64,000 bases of DNA from the NCBI RefSeq assembly GCF_016899755.1, contig NZ_JACJJC010000003.1, positions 124,001 through 188,000 on the forward strand, in the 5' to 3' direction. This document shows positions 26,720 through 34,888 of the stretch, piece by piece; position 1 is the stretch's first letter; the number at the start of each line of letters is the position of its first letter. Both the position numbers and the translations under genes were made by a program. The stretch is from Sutterella massiliensis. Its GTDB lineage: Bacteria > Pseudomonadota > Gammaproteobacteria > Burkholderiales > Burkholderiaceae_F. The notes below the pieces were generated by a model. The model ran no database searches, was not told where the DNA came from, and saw nothing but the letters and a program-made list of their open reading frames with translations.

Positions 26720-27062
26720 TTAGGTTTCCTTCGAGTGAATAAAAAATCGAGCGGCGTTCCGCCTATTCCGGCGGCTGCGAACGGCCGGCGCAAAGCCGAG
26801 ATCTCCGCAAAGAGAGCTCGGCTTTTCGGACGACCGACTGCGTGCGTTCAACGCAGCGGCAGCGTTTTCTCCGGGCACGCCGCGGCAGCGGCGCATCCGC
26901 CGTCGCGAAAAGAGTCCTTTTAAAAGACTTTCAAATGACCTTCACGCTGCGGGCGCACGACCGCTTCAACTTCCAAGTGTGACGATAGCACGGCCGCAAG
27001 ACGAAATGGGCGCGCGAAGCCGCGCGCCGTGGGAGGTAGTGCGTTCGTTTTGACCGACAGAA
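26720..27062. other. Intergenic region between purA and the DUF2065 gene
   Basis: About 340 bases have no convincing ORF. It holds a hairpin at 27009-27028 (GGCGCGCG/CGCGCGCC, no T-run) just after the DUF2065 stop, and a plus-strand GCCGAG/CTCGGC hairpin followed by TTTT near 26790-26820. A purA promoter is expected here, but no clear hexamers are seen. No remnant of hisZ was recognised. Confidence 0.5.
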
Positions 27063-27257
27063 TCAGTCAAGAACGAGCCAGACAACGGCGAGCCCGAAGA
27101 GCACGACCGTCGCAGCAACCGAGCGAATCCGCTCGGGCGGCACCTCGGCGAGGTGCGCGAGCATGCGCTGCCAGCCGACCGGATTGATGAGGGGCGAAAG
27201 CCCCTCGATCACGAAAATCCAGCCGAGCACGAGCAGGAAAAGGTCAGTGCCCGTCAT
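27063..27257 (-). CDS. DUF2065 family small membrane protein
   Basis: The 64-residue product has two hydrophobic helices (about 4-20 and 45-63) separated by a short polar loop with INPVGWQRMLA. This is the DUF2065 pattern, often found after hflC in proteobacteria. The ATG overlaps the hflC stop by four bases, so it is translationally coupled. Its role is unknown; a link with the HflKC-FtsH membrane complex is inference from position. Confidence 0.85.
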   Translation of the reverse strand: MTGTDLFLLVLGWIFVIEGLSPLINPVGWQRMLAHLAEVPPERIRSVAATVVLFGLAVVWLVLD

Positions 27258-28165
27258 TGCGCCGTGCCCTTGACGCGATGCGCGTCACGTGCAGCATCGG
27301 GCTTGTCGGACTTCAGGTAGTCGAAGAAGTCGGCCGACGGATCGACCACCATCACGTCGTTCTTCTGCGCAAAACTCTTGCGATAGGCTTCAAGCGAGCG
27401 ATAAAAGCGCGCGAATTCCGGATCCTTGCCGAAAGCATCCGCATAGATACGAGCGGCCTCGGCGTCACCCTCACCCTTCGTCTTCTGCGCATCGCGATAG
27501 GCCTGCGCGAGAATGACTTCGCTCTGGCGATCGGCGTTGGCGCGAATGCGTTCAGCTTCGGCAGCACCCTTCGAGCGCTCTTCGCTCGCGACGCGCTTGC
27601 GTTCTGCCTCCATGCGGCGGTAAACCGATTCGGAAATTTCGGGCGTAAAGTCGACGCGCTTCATGCGCACGTCAACGATATCGATGCCGACGTCGCGAAC
27701 ACGCGCCTGGAGAAGCTCGGAAATTTCCGACATGGCCTTTTCACGCTCCGAAGAGGTGATCTGATTGACGGTGCGCTTGTTGACGGCAATGTTGAGCACG
27801 TCGCGCAAAAGCGCCGAAAGCCGGTCGCTCGCCGCGCGTTCGCTTCCCTGGAACGACACCCAGTAAAGGCGCGGATCACCGATGCGCCACTTCACGAACG
27901 TGTCGATCATGAGGTTTTTCTTTTCGCTCGTCTGAACGAGGTCGGCCCCCGAAGCGTCGAGCGTGAGGATGCGCTTGTCGAGGTAGACAACATTCTGCAG
28001 AGGCGGCGGGAGCTTGACATGAATGCCCGGCTCGTCGACAACCGTCTTCAGTTCGCCGAGCGCAAAGACCATGGCGTACTCGCGCTCGTTGACGGTGTAA
28101 AGGCAAAGCTCGCCGAGCCCCGCGATGACGGCGAGACCCACAATGGCGGAAGTAAGTCGCTTCAT
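27254..28165 (-). CDS. hflC: HflC, FtsH protease modulator (SPFH family)
   Basis: HflC with HflK forms a large membrane cage around the FtsH protease and affects quality control. The 303-residue protein has an N-terminal membrane anchor (about 5-23), then the band-7/SPFH domain starting at NEREYAMVFALGELK. A long Ala/Glu/Arg-rich coiled coil (about 180-250) ends in EFARFYRSLEAYRKSFA. It lies 20 bases after hflK and overlaps the DUF2065 gene. Confidence 0.95.
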   Translation of the reverse strand: MKRLTSAIVGLAVIAGLGELCLYTVNEREYAMVFALGELKTVVDEPGIHVKLPPPLQNVVYLDKRILTLDASGADLVQTSEKKNLMIDTFVKWRIGDPRLYWVSFQGSERAASDRLSALLRDVLNIAVNKRTVNQITSSEREKAMSEISELLQARVRDVGIDIVDVRMKRVDFTPEISESVYRRMEAERKRVASEERSKGAAEAERIRANADRQSEVILAQAYRDAQKTKGEGDAEAARIYADAFGKDPEFARFYRSLEAYRKSFAQKNDVMVVDPSADFFDYLKSDKPDAARDAHRVKGTAQ

Positions 28166-28185
28166 TTTTTCGGGACCTCTCAGTA

Positions 28186-29856
28186 TCAGCGGATGCGCGC
28201 GCGCATGCCGGAACGAATGTCGTCAAGGGGTTCAGTCGAGTAGACCGCGCCGTTGGTGTTGGACGTGCCGGCGGGCTGGCCCGCCGCGCCCGAAGAGGCG
28301 CCTGCCGTTGTCTGGGCAGAACCGCTCTGCGCCGCAGCTGCGCTCTGGGCGGCTTCGCTCTCCTCAGCAGCGGTCTTGGCTGCCGCCTGCGTAGAGGCGA
28401 CGATCTTGTCGAGCGGCAGATAGAGCAGGCTTGAGCCGCTCTGCTGATCGACGTACACCTTAGACACATTCGAGAAGACGTCGCGCATCGCATCGACATA
28501 GAGTCGGTCGCGCGTGACGACAGGCGCTTTTTCGTATTCGGTGAGAACGCTTGCGAAACGGTCGGCATCGCCTCGCGCCACCTCGGTCACGCGGCTCTTA
28601 TAGCCTTCGGCTTCTTCCTTGAGGCGCGCAGCCGTACCCTGCGCCTTCGGAATCACCGCGTTCATGTACGCTTCGCCCAAATTGATGGAACGCTCGCGGT
28701 CCTGACCGGCCTTGACCGCATCGTTGAAGGCGGCCTGCACCTGCTGCGGCGGCTGCGCGTTCTGAATCGCAACGCTCATCACTTCGATGCCCGTACCATA
28801 GCGATCGAGCATCTGCTGCATCGAGGTCTTCACGGCTTCGGCGATTTCGGCCTTCGACTCGAAGAGTACGCTGTCCATCGCCTTGCGGCCCACCACTTCG
28901 CGCATGGCCGATTCCGCGGCCTGCGTCACCGACATGTCGGGTGCACGGGTGTTGAAAAGATAGTCTCGTGCGCCTTCGCCCGTCTTAATGCGGTACTGCA
29001 CGGCAAACTGCACGTCGACGATGTTTTCGTCGTCGGTGAGCATGAGCGCTTCGCGCAGACGATCATTCGACGCGCGCGCGCCGATTGCGGCCGTACGCAC
29101 GCTGCTCACGTCAACGAGCTGCATGTCCTGAATGGGCGCAGGGAAGCGCCAGTGAAAGCCCGGCATCGTCGAATCCGTATAACGCCCGAACGTCGTTTCA
29201 ACACCCGTCTGCCCTTCGGGGACGATGTAAAAACCGCTCGCGGCCCAGCCGAGCACCACGCAGAGCGCGAGGATGCCGAGACCGAAATTCTGGCCTTTGC
29301 CGCCGCGGGGCGCCTGCGGGAATCGCATCGTAAAGCGCGGACGACCGCCGCCAGCGCCGCCTCCACTGCCGCCCGAGCGACCGCCATCGCGGTCGTCGTA
29401 CCGGCTGAAACGCTCGTCGGCTTCATCGTCGTGGCGAGGCTGCGCGTAGCGTTCATGCACGCTGCGATCGCTGGCACGACGTTCGTCACGCTCGTCGTCG
29501 CGACCGCGCTGCGGCTCGTCGTCGAGCGAAAAATCGTCGCGGCTTTTGAGCTTGCTGCGGGCGTCGTCGTTCGTACGGCCCGCGCCACGCGAGCGCGATC
29601 CATTCAGAACATCCGACCAGAGATTGCGGAAATCGTCCCAGAGCTGATCGATATCGGGCTCCTGCGAACGGCCGTCGGCATTGCGGCGGTCCTCGCGGCG
29701 CTCGCCGCGATCGGACGGACGACCGTCGCTCTCTGCAGGACGACGGTTCGCACCTTCGGCCTCATCGGCGTTCTCGGAACGATCGTTGACGCTGCGGCGC
29801 TTTTCGTCTTCAGACGAATCGCTTTCACGGCCCCAGCGAGGGTCATTGAGTGACAT
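28186..29856 (-). CDS. hflK: HflK, FtsH protease modulator with long N-terminal extension
   Basis: The protein pairs with HflC. The ATG at 29854-29856 (MSLNDPRWGR) starts with the typical HflK N terminus. A membrane helix is at about 191-211 (FGLGILALCVVLGWAASGFY), and the SPFH domain starts at VPEGQTGVETTFGRY. The C-terminal tail is Ala/Ser/Gln-rich. At 556 residues it is much longer than E. coli HflK (419). The extra length is mostly an N-terminal cytosolic stretch of about 180 residues, very rich in Arg, Asp and Glu, then a Gly-rich linker. Confidence 0.94.
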   Translation of the reverse strand: MSLNDPRWGRESDSSEDEKRRSVNDRSENADEAEGANRRPAESDGRPSDRGERREDRRNADGRSQEPDIDQLWDDFRNLWSDVLNGSRSRGAGRTNDDARSKLKSRDDFSLDDEPQRGRDDERDERRASDRSVHERYAQPRHDDEADERFSRYDDRDGGRSGGSGGGAGGGRPRFTMRFPQAPRGGKGQNFGLGILALCVVLGWAASGFYIVPEGQTGVETTFGRYTDSTMPGFHWRFPAPIQDMQLVDVSSVRTAAIGARASNDRLREALMLTDDENIVDVQFAVQYRIKTGEGARDYLFNTRAPDMSVTQAAESAMREVVGRKAMDSVLFESKAEIAEAVKTSMQQMLDRYGTGIEVMSVAIQNAQPPQQVQAAFNDAVKAGQDRERSINLGEAYMNAVIPKAQGTAARLKEEAEGYKSRVTEVARGDADRFASVLTEYEKAPVVTRDRLYVDAMRDVFSNVSKVYVDQQSGSSLLYLPLDKIVASTQAAAKTAAEESEAAQSAAAAQSGSAQTTAGASSGAAGQPAGTSNTNGAVYSTEPLDDIRSGMRARIR

Positions 29857-30057
29857 CTTGTTAACCGATTCCAGTGAGCCGCTTCTTGACGACCGGCAGC
29901 AGTCCCGAAGGCGCATACCGGCAAAGCGGCAGGTTCTTACGTGTGTTTGATCGATTCTATCGAATGCTTCCGGGCGCTAGGCGAATTAAAAGGCCTTTGT
30001 ATTGCTTTGCAACCATTTTGAACGCCGAAAGCCGAGCGGCGGAGTGTTTCGATGGAG
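29857..30057. other. Intergenic region upstream of hflK
   Basis: No gene is seen. A TAGAAT -10-like element (minus strand, 29954-29959) lies about 100 bases upstream of hflK, without a good -35. In the conserved order hflX would precede hflK here, so this region probably carries a promoter that replaces operon transcription. Confidence 0.4.
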
Positions 30058-30093
30058 AAATAAAAGCGGCCGCCCGACACCTCGAGCGACCGC
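30058..30093 (-). terminator. Terminator after the M20 peptidase gene
   Basis: The minus strand folds GCGGTCGC/GCGGCCGC (8 bp with one G-U pair), followed by TTTTATTT, about 84 bases after the peptidase stop. Confidence 0.8.
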
Positions 30094-30176
30094 CGGAATA
30101 AAGCGATCGATGCGCACGCGCCGAGAATCGGAGCGCGCCGCCGCTGTCGCTTGACGCCTCGGACTCGAGGCTTCGA

Positions 30177-31292
30177 TTAGAGCAGCGTGAAGAAGCGCGT
30201 AATCATGCGAATGCGTTCTTCGACCGTATCGAGGCGCAGGAATTCCTTGTCGCAATGGAAGCCCCCGCCCGCCGGCGCGCAACCGTCGATCACGGGCACA
30301 CGCATTTCAGCAATGTGGTTGCCGTCCGAGCCGCCGCCCGCGTCAATCCACGAAGCTTCGAAGCCTTCGAGTTCGGCAGCCTTCGTGATCTTGGCGACGA
30401 GTTCCTTCGTATCCTGCGAGAGCGGCATCGCGGGCGAGTGGTTGAGGTTCTCGATCGTCTGCGTGACACCCGGAGCCCAGGTGACGCCCGCGAGCGCGCG
30501 GATTTCGCGGTCGAGATCTTCGTAGTGTTCGTCAAACCAGTAGCGCGTATCGATTTCAACGACGCAGTTGTCGGAAATGACGTTCGAAACCGTGCCGCCT
30601 TTGATGACGCCCGGATTCACCGTCGTGCCGCGCTTGATGTCGGCGAGACCGGCAGCAGCGAGCGCAAAGCGCATTGCAGCGACGTTGGCGTTGGCGCCGT
30701 CCTGCGGGTTGTTGCCGGCGTGCGCGGAGACACCCTTGAATTCGACGCGGTAGCTCGTGACGCCCTTGCGCGAGCGAACGAGTTCGCCGCCGGCGCGGGC
30801 GGCTTCAAAAATCAGCACGTTCTTCGCACGCTTGCCGTGTTCGCAAAGCCATGCGGTAGAGGCCTTAGAACCCGTTTCTTCATCGGGATTGAAGGCGCAG
30901 CAAATCGAGAGGCGCTCGAGGTCTTCAGGACGGGCGAGCTTGCAGGCATAGTACGTCGCGAGGACGCCGCCCTTGCAGTCCGAGCACCCAGGGCCGTAGG
31001 CACGGTCGCCTTCAATGCGAAGCGGACGCGCCGCGGCAGTGCCGTCGGGGAAGACCGTGTCGAGGTGCGCGTTCATCATGACGTCGTAGTACTCGGCCTC
31101 GGGCTTGTTGCGCGCGAGCAGCCCCTTGCCGACCGTCGGCCCGAGGTCGACGAGTTCGCACGTGAAGCCGATCGACTCGAAAAGGCCCTTCATGATTTCG
31201 GCCGCGCGCGTAACGCCCGCGGTGTTTGCCGTGCCGCAGTCGAGATTGACGAGCGGTTCGAGGTCCTTCAGATAATCGTTGAGAAATGTCAT
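30177..31292 (-). CDS. M20-family metallopeptidase (carboxypeptidase-like)
   Basis: The 371-residue protein is an M20 zinc peptidase. NAHLDTVF at about 74-81 gives the first metal His and the catalytic Asp. GPGCSDCKGG at 101-110 gives the bridging Asp (Cys replaces the usual Met after it), and FNPDEETGS at 134-142 gives the catalytic Glu pair. A final His lies in GGGFHCDKEF. The dimerisation domain with SAHAGNNPQDGANAN is in the middle. No signal peptide is seen, so it is cytosolic. It lies with yjiG and yjiH, suggesting uptake and cleavage of a peptide-like substrate. Confidence 0.88.
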   Translation of the reverse strand: MTFLNDYLKDLEPLVNLDCGTANTAGVTRAAEIMKGLFESIGFTCELVDLGPTVGKGLLARNKPEAEYYDVMMNAHLDTVFPDGTAAARPLRIEGDRAYGPGCSDCKGGVLATYYACKLARPEDLERLSICCAFNPDEETGSKASTAWLCEHGKRAKNVLIFEAARAGGELVRSRKGVTSYRVEFKGVSAHAGNNPQDGANANVAAMRFALAAAGLADIKRGTTVNPGVIKGGTVSNVISDNCVVEIDTRYWFDEHYEDLDREIRALAGVTWAPGVTQTIENLNHSPAMPLSQDTKELVAKITKAAELEGFEASWIDAGGGSDGNHIAEMRVPVIDGCAPAGGGFHCDKEFLRLDTVEERIRMITRFFTLL

Positions 31293-31390
31293 GATGCATC
31301 TCCAAAATATGTTGAATGGACGGTGTGCCGCCTGCGAGTGCGTCCGGCCGCACGAAGCGGCACGAGTGCGAAGACCGCAGGCCAATCTAA

Positions 31391-31429
31391 AACGAAAGCG
31401 ACGGTTCCGTCGGAACAGCGTCGCTTTCG
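31391..31429 (-). terminator. Terminator after the yjiG-like gene
   Basis: The stem CGAAAGCGACG/CGTCGCTTTCG (11 bp) is followed by TTTTAG on the minus strand, between yjiG and the peptidase gene. Some read-through or a separate peptidase promoter must be assumed. Confidence 0.75.
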
Positions 31430-31471
31430 CATTTTGTCATTGTCGAAAAACCGGCGATCGATCTCTCGCAA

Positions 31472-31948
31472 TTAGGAGCCCATCACCACGATGCGCATCA
31501 CGAAGAGGGAGATGAAGGCGGTGATGATCGGCATCGCCATGATGAGGGGAATGCTCTTGCCCTTGATGCCGATAACGCCGAGGCAGCGGCCCATGTACTG
31601 GACCTGCGAGCCCATGAGGTAGATCGCGGGCGCGCAGATGGCGATGTGCGTACCGTTGATCGCGCCGTTATCGAAGAGCGCGACCGCGACGCCGACACCG
31701 CCACCCATCGACATCCAGCCGCCGAGGAGCACCGTGGCAGCTTCGCCTGGGAGACCGAAGACGCCCATGAGCGGGCCGAAGGCCGAACCGATCAGAGCAA
31801 GGAGCCCCGAGTGCTCGAGGATCTTGATGATCACGAACGCCATCAGAACGTTCGGAATCGTCGAACTCGCGGCAATGTTCCAACCCTGAACCGCGCCCTT
31901 GACAAAGACGTCGGTAATCATCGGCTTAGCATTTTCATGTCCGGACAT
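31472..31948 (-). CDS. yjiG: YjiG-family inner membrane protein (Gate/nucleoside recognition domain)
   Basis: The 158-residue membrane protein has about four hydrophobic helices and matches the YjiG family: KGAVQGWNIAASSTIPNVLM near the start, GGWMSMGGGVGVAVALFDNG in the middle, and a basic GIKGKSIPL before the last helices. YjiG and YjiH carry Gate domains related to spore maturation proteins SpmA/B and nucleoside transporters. They are probably halves of one transporter. It lies 60 bases after yjiH and before an M20 peptidase. In E. coli the pair sits next to the isoaspartyl dipeptidase gene iadA. Confidence 0.85.
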   Translation of the reverse strand: MSGHENAKPMITDVFVKGAVQGWNIAASSTIPNVLMAFVIIKILEHSGLLALIGSAFGPLMGVFGLPGEAATVLLGGWMSMGGGVGVAVALFDNGAINGTHIAICAPAIYLMGSQVQYMGRCLGVIGIKGKSIPLIMAMPIITAFISLFVMRIVVMGS

Positions 31949-32008
31949 TTTGAAATCCTTCTGTATGTGATTGTTGTCTCGATGGAGTCGTTGCGACGTC
32001 CGGCCCGA

Positions 32009-32716
32009 TTAAGCGGCCGCCTTGCGGTCGGAACGGATGAGAATGAGGCGCATCAGGTTGGCGGCGAACACCTTGCCGATGAGCATGACACCAAGGCACA
32101 GGCCGAGGCTCACGGGAACCGCAGGCGTGCCGTCGGCGGCGACGAGGGTGAAGAGAACGGCGCCCGAAGAGAAGAAGTTCGTAATGCAGGCGTCGGCCGT
32201 CATCTGGAAGGAGGCAAAGATGTTGACTTCGCGTTCGGTGAGTTCACCGGCATCCTTGAGCTGGCGGGTAAGCGCAGCGCCGCCGTCCGTCGACTGCAGC
32301 GAAGCGATGAGTGCGAGGGTGGCGCCGCCCGGAATGCCGAGGAGCGGACGAAGGACCGGCGTGAGCATCTTGCGCGCGGCGCGCAGAGCACCGTAGTGGT
32401 CGAAGATCGTGATCATCGCGAGCGCAAACATCACGGTCGGCACAAGCGTCAGCGCAAACATGAAGCCGTCGATTGCGCCCGAGCCGCCCTTGCCGCGGAA
32501 CGAGGTCATCGCCGTCTTGATGGCGCCGTCAGCTTCGGTCACGCTGCTCACGAGCTGGCCGAAGGAGCCGTTCATCGTCGTGAAGTCGAAGATGCCCCAC
32601 CATTCCTTGCTCGCGCACAAGCCCGAGAAGAAAACGATGGCGAAAATGAGCGAGATGTAGCCGCCGATGCCGACTTTGTCCTGGTCCGCGACGGGGGTGT
32701 TGGTGTTGTCTGACAT
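32009..32716 (-). CDS. yjiH: YjiH-family inner membrane protein (Gate/nucleoside recognition domain)
   Basis: This 235-residue membrane protein is the partner of YjiG. It begins with a polar segment, then hydrophobic helices (IGGYISLIFAIVFFSGLCA at about 17-35) and the Gate domain with LLGIPGGATLALIASLQSTD at about 140-160. The family is uncharacterised, and a small-molecule or peptide transport role is inferred. It is the first gene of the inserted yjiH-yjiG-peptidase block between hflX and hflK. Confidence 0.85.
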   Translation of the reverse strand: MSDNTNTPVADQDKVGIGGYISLIFAIVFFSGLCASKEWWGIFDFTTMNGSFGQLVSSVTEADGAIKTAMTSFRGKGGSGAIDGFMFALTLVPTVMFALAMITIFDHYGALRAARKMLTPVLRPLLGIPGGATLALIASLQSTDGGAALTRQLKDAGELTEREVNIFASFQMTADACITNFFSSGAVLFTLVAADGTPAVPVSLGLCLGVMLIGKVFAANLMRLILIRSDRKAAA

Positions 32717-32933
32717 ACGAGTTCCCTTTTTCTCTTATGTTTTACTCGGTCGCCCCGCCGGACCGACAGGCGGTACATCTTCTTGATTGAGATGCTTGCG
32801 TGGAGAATCCTTTCGGCCCAATGCAAATCTGATCTCCGGGCGCCGATTGAGCGATAAATTTTAGCGGATGCAGGGCGACGGTAACATTCGGAAATAACTT
32901 AAAGCCTTCGAATACGGGCAAATCCATCTAAGC
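32717..32933. other. Intergenic region upstream of yjiH
   Basis: No gene is seen. On the minus strand a TAAAAT element (32858-32863) could be a -10 for the yjiHG-peptidase block, with a poor -35. A GAAAAAGGGAA purine stretch just before the ATG is the likely ribosome-binding site. Confidence 0.35.
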
Positions 32934-32970
32934 AAAACACCGAAGACGGCTTGATCCGACTTCGGTGTTT
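32934..32970 (-). terminator. Terminator after hflX
   Basis: The stem AAACACCGAAG/CTTCGGTGTTT (11 bp, 14-base loop) lies about 50 bases after the hflX stop and is symmetric enough to work in both directions. Confidence 0.85.
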
Positions 32971-33020
32971 CGGGTAAGCTTGCAAAAATCGTGTGCGTTT
33001 TCAGTCGTTTTCGACTGTGC

Positions 33021-34196
33021 TTAAAGCAACGCCTCGAGCTCGGCGAGCTCCTCCTGCGGCGTCTTGCGGCGATGCTCGGCGTCGTCTTCGATTTCGAGTT
33101 CCCAGGGCTCCAGCTCGCGCGGTGTCGAGGGATTTTCTTCGCGCCAGTTGGCAGCAAATTCCGCCACGGCAGAGCGCAGCAGATCGAGCCCCTCCCCCGT
33201 GAGTGCGCTGACGAAAACAGCCTTCGGGCGACCCGTTTCGTCCCGAACGATTTCGGGCGTGTTGCCGCTCAGGTCGATTTTGTTGTAGACGAGAAGCACA
33301 GGCACATTATCAGCCTCGATATCGGCGAGAACGGCATTGACTTCGTGAATCTGCTCTTCCCGCACGGGCGAAGCGGAATCGACGACATGCAAAAGCAGAT
33401 CGGCGTGCACCGTTTCATCGAGCGTCGACTTGAATGCTTCGATAAGTTGATGCGGCAGCCCGCGAATGAAGCCGACCGTGTCGCTTGCGACAACCGTTTC
33501 TTCATCGTTGAGCCAAAAGCGACGTGCGGTCGTATCGAGCGTTGCGAAAAGCTGGTCGGCCGCGTACGAATTCGCTCGCGTGAGCTTATTGAAAAGCGTC
33601 GACTTCCCCGCATTCGTATAGCCCACAAAAGAAACGCTCAGCGTGTCGCCGCGCGAGCGGGCACGGCGCTGCGTACCACGCTGGCGTGCGAGGCGTTTCA
33701 ACTGATCACGAAGCTGCTTCATTCGAACGCCGATCATTCGGCGGTCGAGTTCGATCTGCTTTTCGCCGGGGCCGCCGGTTTTACCCAAACCGCCGCGTTG
33801 GCGCTCCAAGTGGGTCCAGCCGCGTACGAGGCGCGTCGAGAGATGTTCGAGTCGTGCTAGCTCGACCTGCAGACGCCCTTCGCGACTCTTGGCGCGCGCG
33901 CGGAAAATCTCGAGAATGAGCTCCGTACGGTCCATGACGGGCATCTCGAGACGACGCGCAATGTTGCGCTCCTGCGCAGCTGAAAGCGCAATATCAAAAA
34001 CAATGACGTCGGCGCCGGCACTCTTGGCGAGTTCACCCAACTCGTCGATCTTTCCCGAACCGAGAAAAGTCGCCGGATCGGGCTTATCGCGCTTGGCCTG
34101 CATGATACCGCAAGGCTCGAGCCCGTCGGACAAAACCAAAAGCCGCAACTCTTCGGCCGAATCCTGATAAAAGGTTCGACCGACGGCTACAGTCAC
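33021..34196 (-). CDS. hflX: GTPase HflX
   Basis: HflX is a ribosome-associated GTPase that can split stalled 70S ribosomes. The 391-residue protein has the N-terminal HflX domain, a Gly-rich linker GGLGKTGGPGEKQIELDRR at about 135-153, a coiled coil, and the G domain with G1 GYTNAGKST at about 192-200. NKIDL serves as the G4 motif. It lies 58 bases after hfq. The usual downstream hflK is displaced by an inserted block and a terminator. Confidence 0.96.
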   Translation of the reverse strand: MTVAVGRTFYQDSAEELRLLVLSDGLEPCGIMQAKRDKPDPATFLGSGKIDELGELAKSAGADVIVFDIALSAAQERNIARRLEMPVMDRTELILEIFRARAKSREGRLQVELARLEHLSTRLVRGWTHLERQRGGLGKTGGPGEKQIELDRRMIGVRMKQLRDQLKRLARQRGTQRRARSRGDTLSVSFVGYTNAGKSTLFNKLTRANSYAADQLFATLDTTARRFWLNDEETVVASDTVGFIRGLPHQLIEAFKSTLDETVHADLLLHVVDSASPVREEQIHEVNAVLADIEADNVPVLLVYNKIDLSGNTPEIVRDETGRPKAVFVSALTGEGLDLLRSAVAEFAANWREENPSTPRELEPWELEIEDDAEHRRKTPQEELAELEALL

Positions 34197-34254
34197 GAGA
34201 AAAGCGCGCGAAGCCTTAACTTCGCGCGTCTCATCAATTTGAAAGACAGTCAGA

Positions 34255-34494
34255 TTAGTTCTCCGAAGCGACGGCGGGCATGTTCACGGCGCGCGCGGGA
34301 ACGACCGTGCTGATGGCGTGCTTGTAAACCATCTGCGTCACGGTATTGCGAAGCAGAACGACGTACTGGTCGAAGGACTCGATCTGCCCCTGAAGCTTGA
34401 TGCCGTTGACGAGATAGATGGAAACGGGGATATGTTCCTTTCTGAGCGTATTGAGGAACGGATCCTGCAGAAGCTGTCCCTTGTTGTTGGCCAT
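34255..34494 (-). CDS. hfq: RNA chaperone Hfq
   Basis: Hfq is the hexameric Sm-like RNA chaperone that joins small RNAs to mRNAs. The 79-residue product starts [15 protein letters not shown]. It has the Sm1 motif ([20 protein letters not shown]) and the Sm2 motif [11 protein letters not shown], with the conserved Gln8, Phe42-type and Tyr-Lys-His residues. The ATG at 34492-34494 was chosen over an upstream in-frame start because the family begins here. The C-terminal tail is short, as in betaproteobacteria. Confidence 0.98.
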   Translation of the reverse strand: MANNKGQLLQDPFLNTLRKEHIPVSIYLVNGIKLQGQIESFDQYVVLLRNTVTQMVYKHAISTVVPARAVNMPAVASEN

Positions 34495-34800
34495 TTTGTT
34501 CTTATCTCCAGCCCGCATCCGATGCCGCACCTGACGCGGGCGCTTTCTTATTCTTTTATTTTTCGTGCGCCAATGCCGACCCGGTGCGCTCGGTCGGCCA
34601 GATGGAAACACGCGAGGTGCGCTTCATCCGAAAACCGGGCAAACCGCCGCTCGAAGCAAATACTCGGGTGGCAGCCGTCGAAACGCAATTCAGTCGTATC
34701 TTAGCACTGAGTTTCAAGTTCTCTTTGAGCGGCCAACATTTTTCTTGCCACACTCAAGCCCACTTTGTCTCAAAGCTTTTCTTGAAGTACCGATAGCCGA
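34495..34800. other. Intergenic region between hfq and the der terminator
   Basis: About 300 bases with no convincing gene. A minus-strand TTGAAA/TAAGAT region near 34695-34720 may be the hfq promoter, but the spacing is poor. A 65-residue open frame here has no family resemblance. Confidence 0.4.
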
Positions 34801-34841
34801 ATAAAAGCCCGCCGCCTCGAGAATATGTCGAAGCGACGGGC
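34801..34841 (-). terminator. Terminator after der
   Basis: The stem GCCCGTCGC/GCGGCGGGC (9 bp, with an inner TCGA/TCGA pairing) is followed by TTTTATT on the minus strand, about 50 bases after the der stop. Confidence 0.88.
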
Positions 34842-34888
34842 AAATGCTTTGTGTCTATGATTTCAGGCTCGAAAGACGAAACGCATCG

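Noticed and set aside
30177-32716. Possible mobile element carrying the peptidase-YjiGH block
   Set aside because: No transposase, integrase, direct repeats or change in base composition was seen at either edge, so only an old insertion or rearrangement can be proposed.
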